From Nitriliruptor sp040882055 (lineage in GTDB: Bacteria > Actinomycetota > Nitriliruptoria > Nitriliruptorales > Nitriliruptoraceae), in NCBI GenBank assembly GCA_040882055.1, contig JBBECA010000028.1, forward strand, positions 1 to 6,295: a stretch of 6,295 nucleotides of DNA, written 5' to 3'. The notes under the pieces are model-generated. The model made no database searches, had not been told where the DNA came from, and saw only the letters and a list, made by a program, of their open reading frames with translations. This document shows, in pieces, positions 6,253 to 6,295 of the stretch. Position 1 is the first letter of the stretch; each line of letters begins with the position of its first letter. The position numbers and the translations under genes were made by a program.

Positions 6253-6273
6253 GGTCCGCGCGGGTGGCGGACC
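6253..6273 (-). other. 7-bp inverted repeat in the penicillin-binding protein leader
   Basis: GGTCCGC (6253-6259) and GCGGACC (6267-6273) are perfect inverted copies with a seven-base spacer, 24 to 44 bases upstream of the ATG. This could be a hairpin in the mRNA leader or a dimeric regulator site. A TACCGT on the minus strand (6284-6279) is a weak -10 candidate just upstream, which would put the repeat at the very start of the transcript. Both are tentative. Confidence 0.25.
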
Positions 6274-6295
6274 GGCGAACGGTACCGAAGCCGGA

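Overview
The window is very G+C-rich. Third codon positions are nearly all G or C, and the antisense frames stay open for long stretches. Two of the four genes start with GTG. The gene families and codon style point to a high-GC actinomycete (Actinomycetota). The acidic, Asp/Gly-rich surface tail on the penicillin-binding protein might suggest a salt-adapted lineage such as Nitriliruptoria, but that placement is a guess. There are no RNA genes, insertion sequences, CRISPR arrays or phage genes. This reads as ordinary chromosomal sequence.

The left part (61-3725) holds three genes on the plus strand, separated by gaps of 45 and 44 bases. The first encodes an FAD-linked oxidase of the alkyl-dihydroxyacetonephosphate synthase (AGPS) type. 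The second encodes a short-chain dehydrogenase/reductase resembling benzil or sepiapterin reductases. The third encodes an alpha-methylacyl-CoA racemase of the CaiB/BaiF fold, with all three catalytic residues in place. They look like a small lipid or acyl-CoA operon. One reading is ether-lipid synthesis (AGPS plus a carbonyl reductase) next to branched-chain fatty acid handling, but this is inference. The reductase may also have its own leaderless promoter.

The right part (3773-6229) is one minus-strand gene for a bifunctional class A penicillin-binding protein (glycosyltransferase plus transpeptidase). It converges tail-to-tail on the racemase gene. The 47-base gap and its edges hold two GC-rich hairpins that could stop transcription from both sides. 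The gene's 5' end and a short leader lie at the right edge of the window.

The most unusual feature is the C-terminus of this penicillin-binding protein. After the transpeptidase domain come two diverged copies of a roughly 40-residue, two-cysteine acidic unit. These are followed by a tail of about 87 residues that is almost only Asp, Gly, Ser and Thr and is encoded in part by short tandem DNA repeats. I see no convincing evidence of a wholly new multi-gene system.
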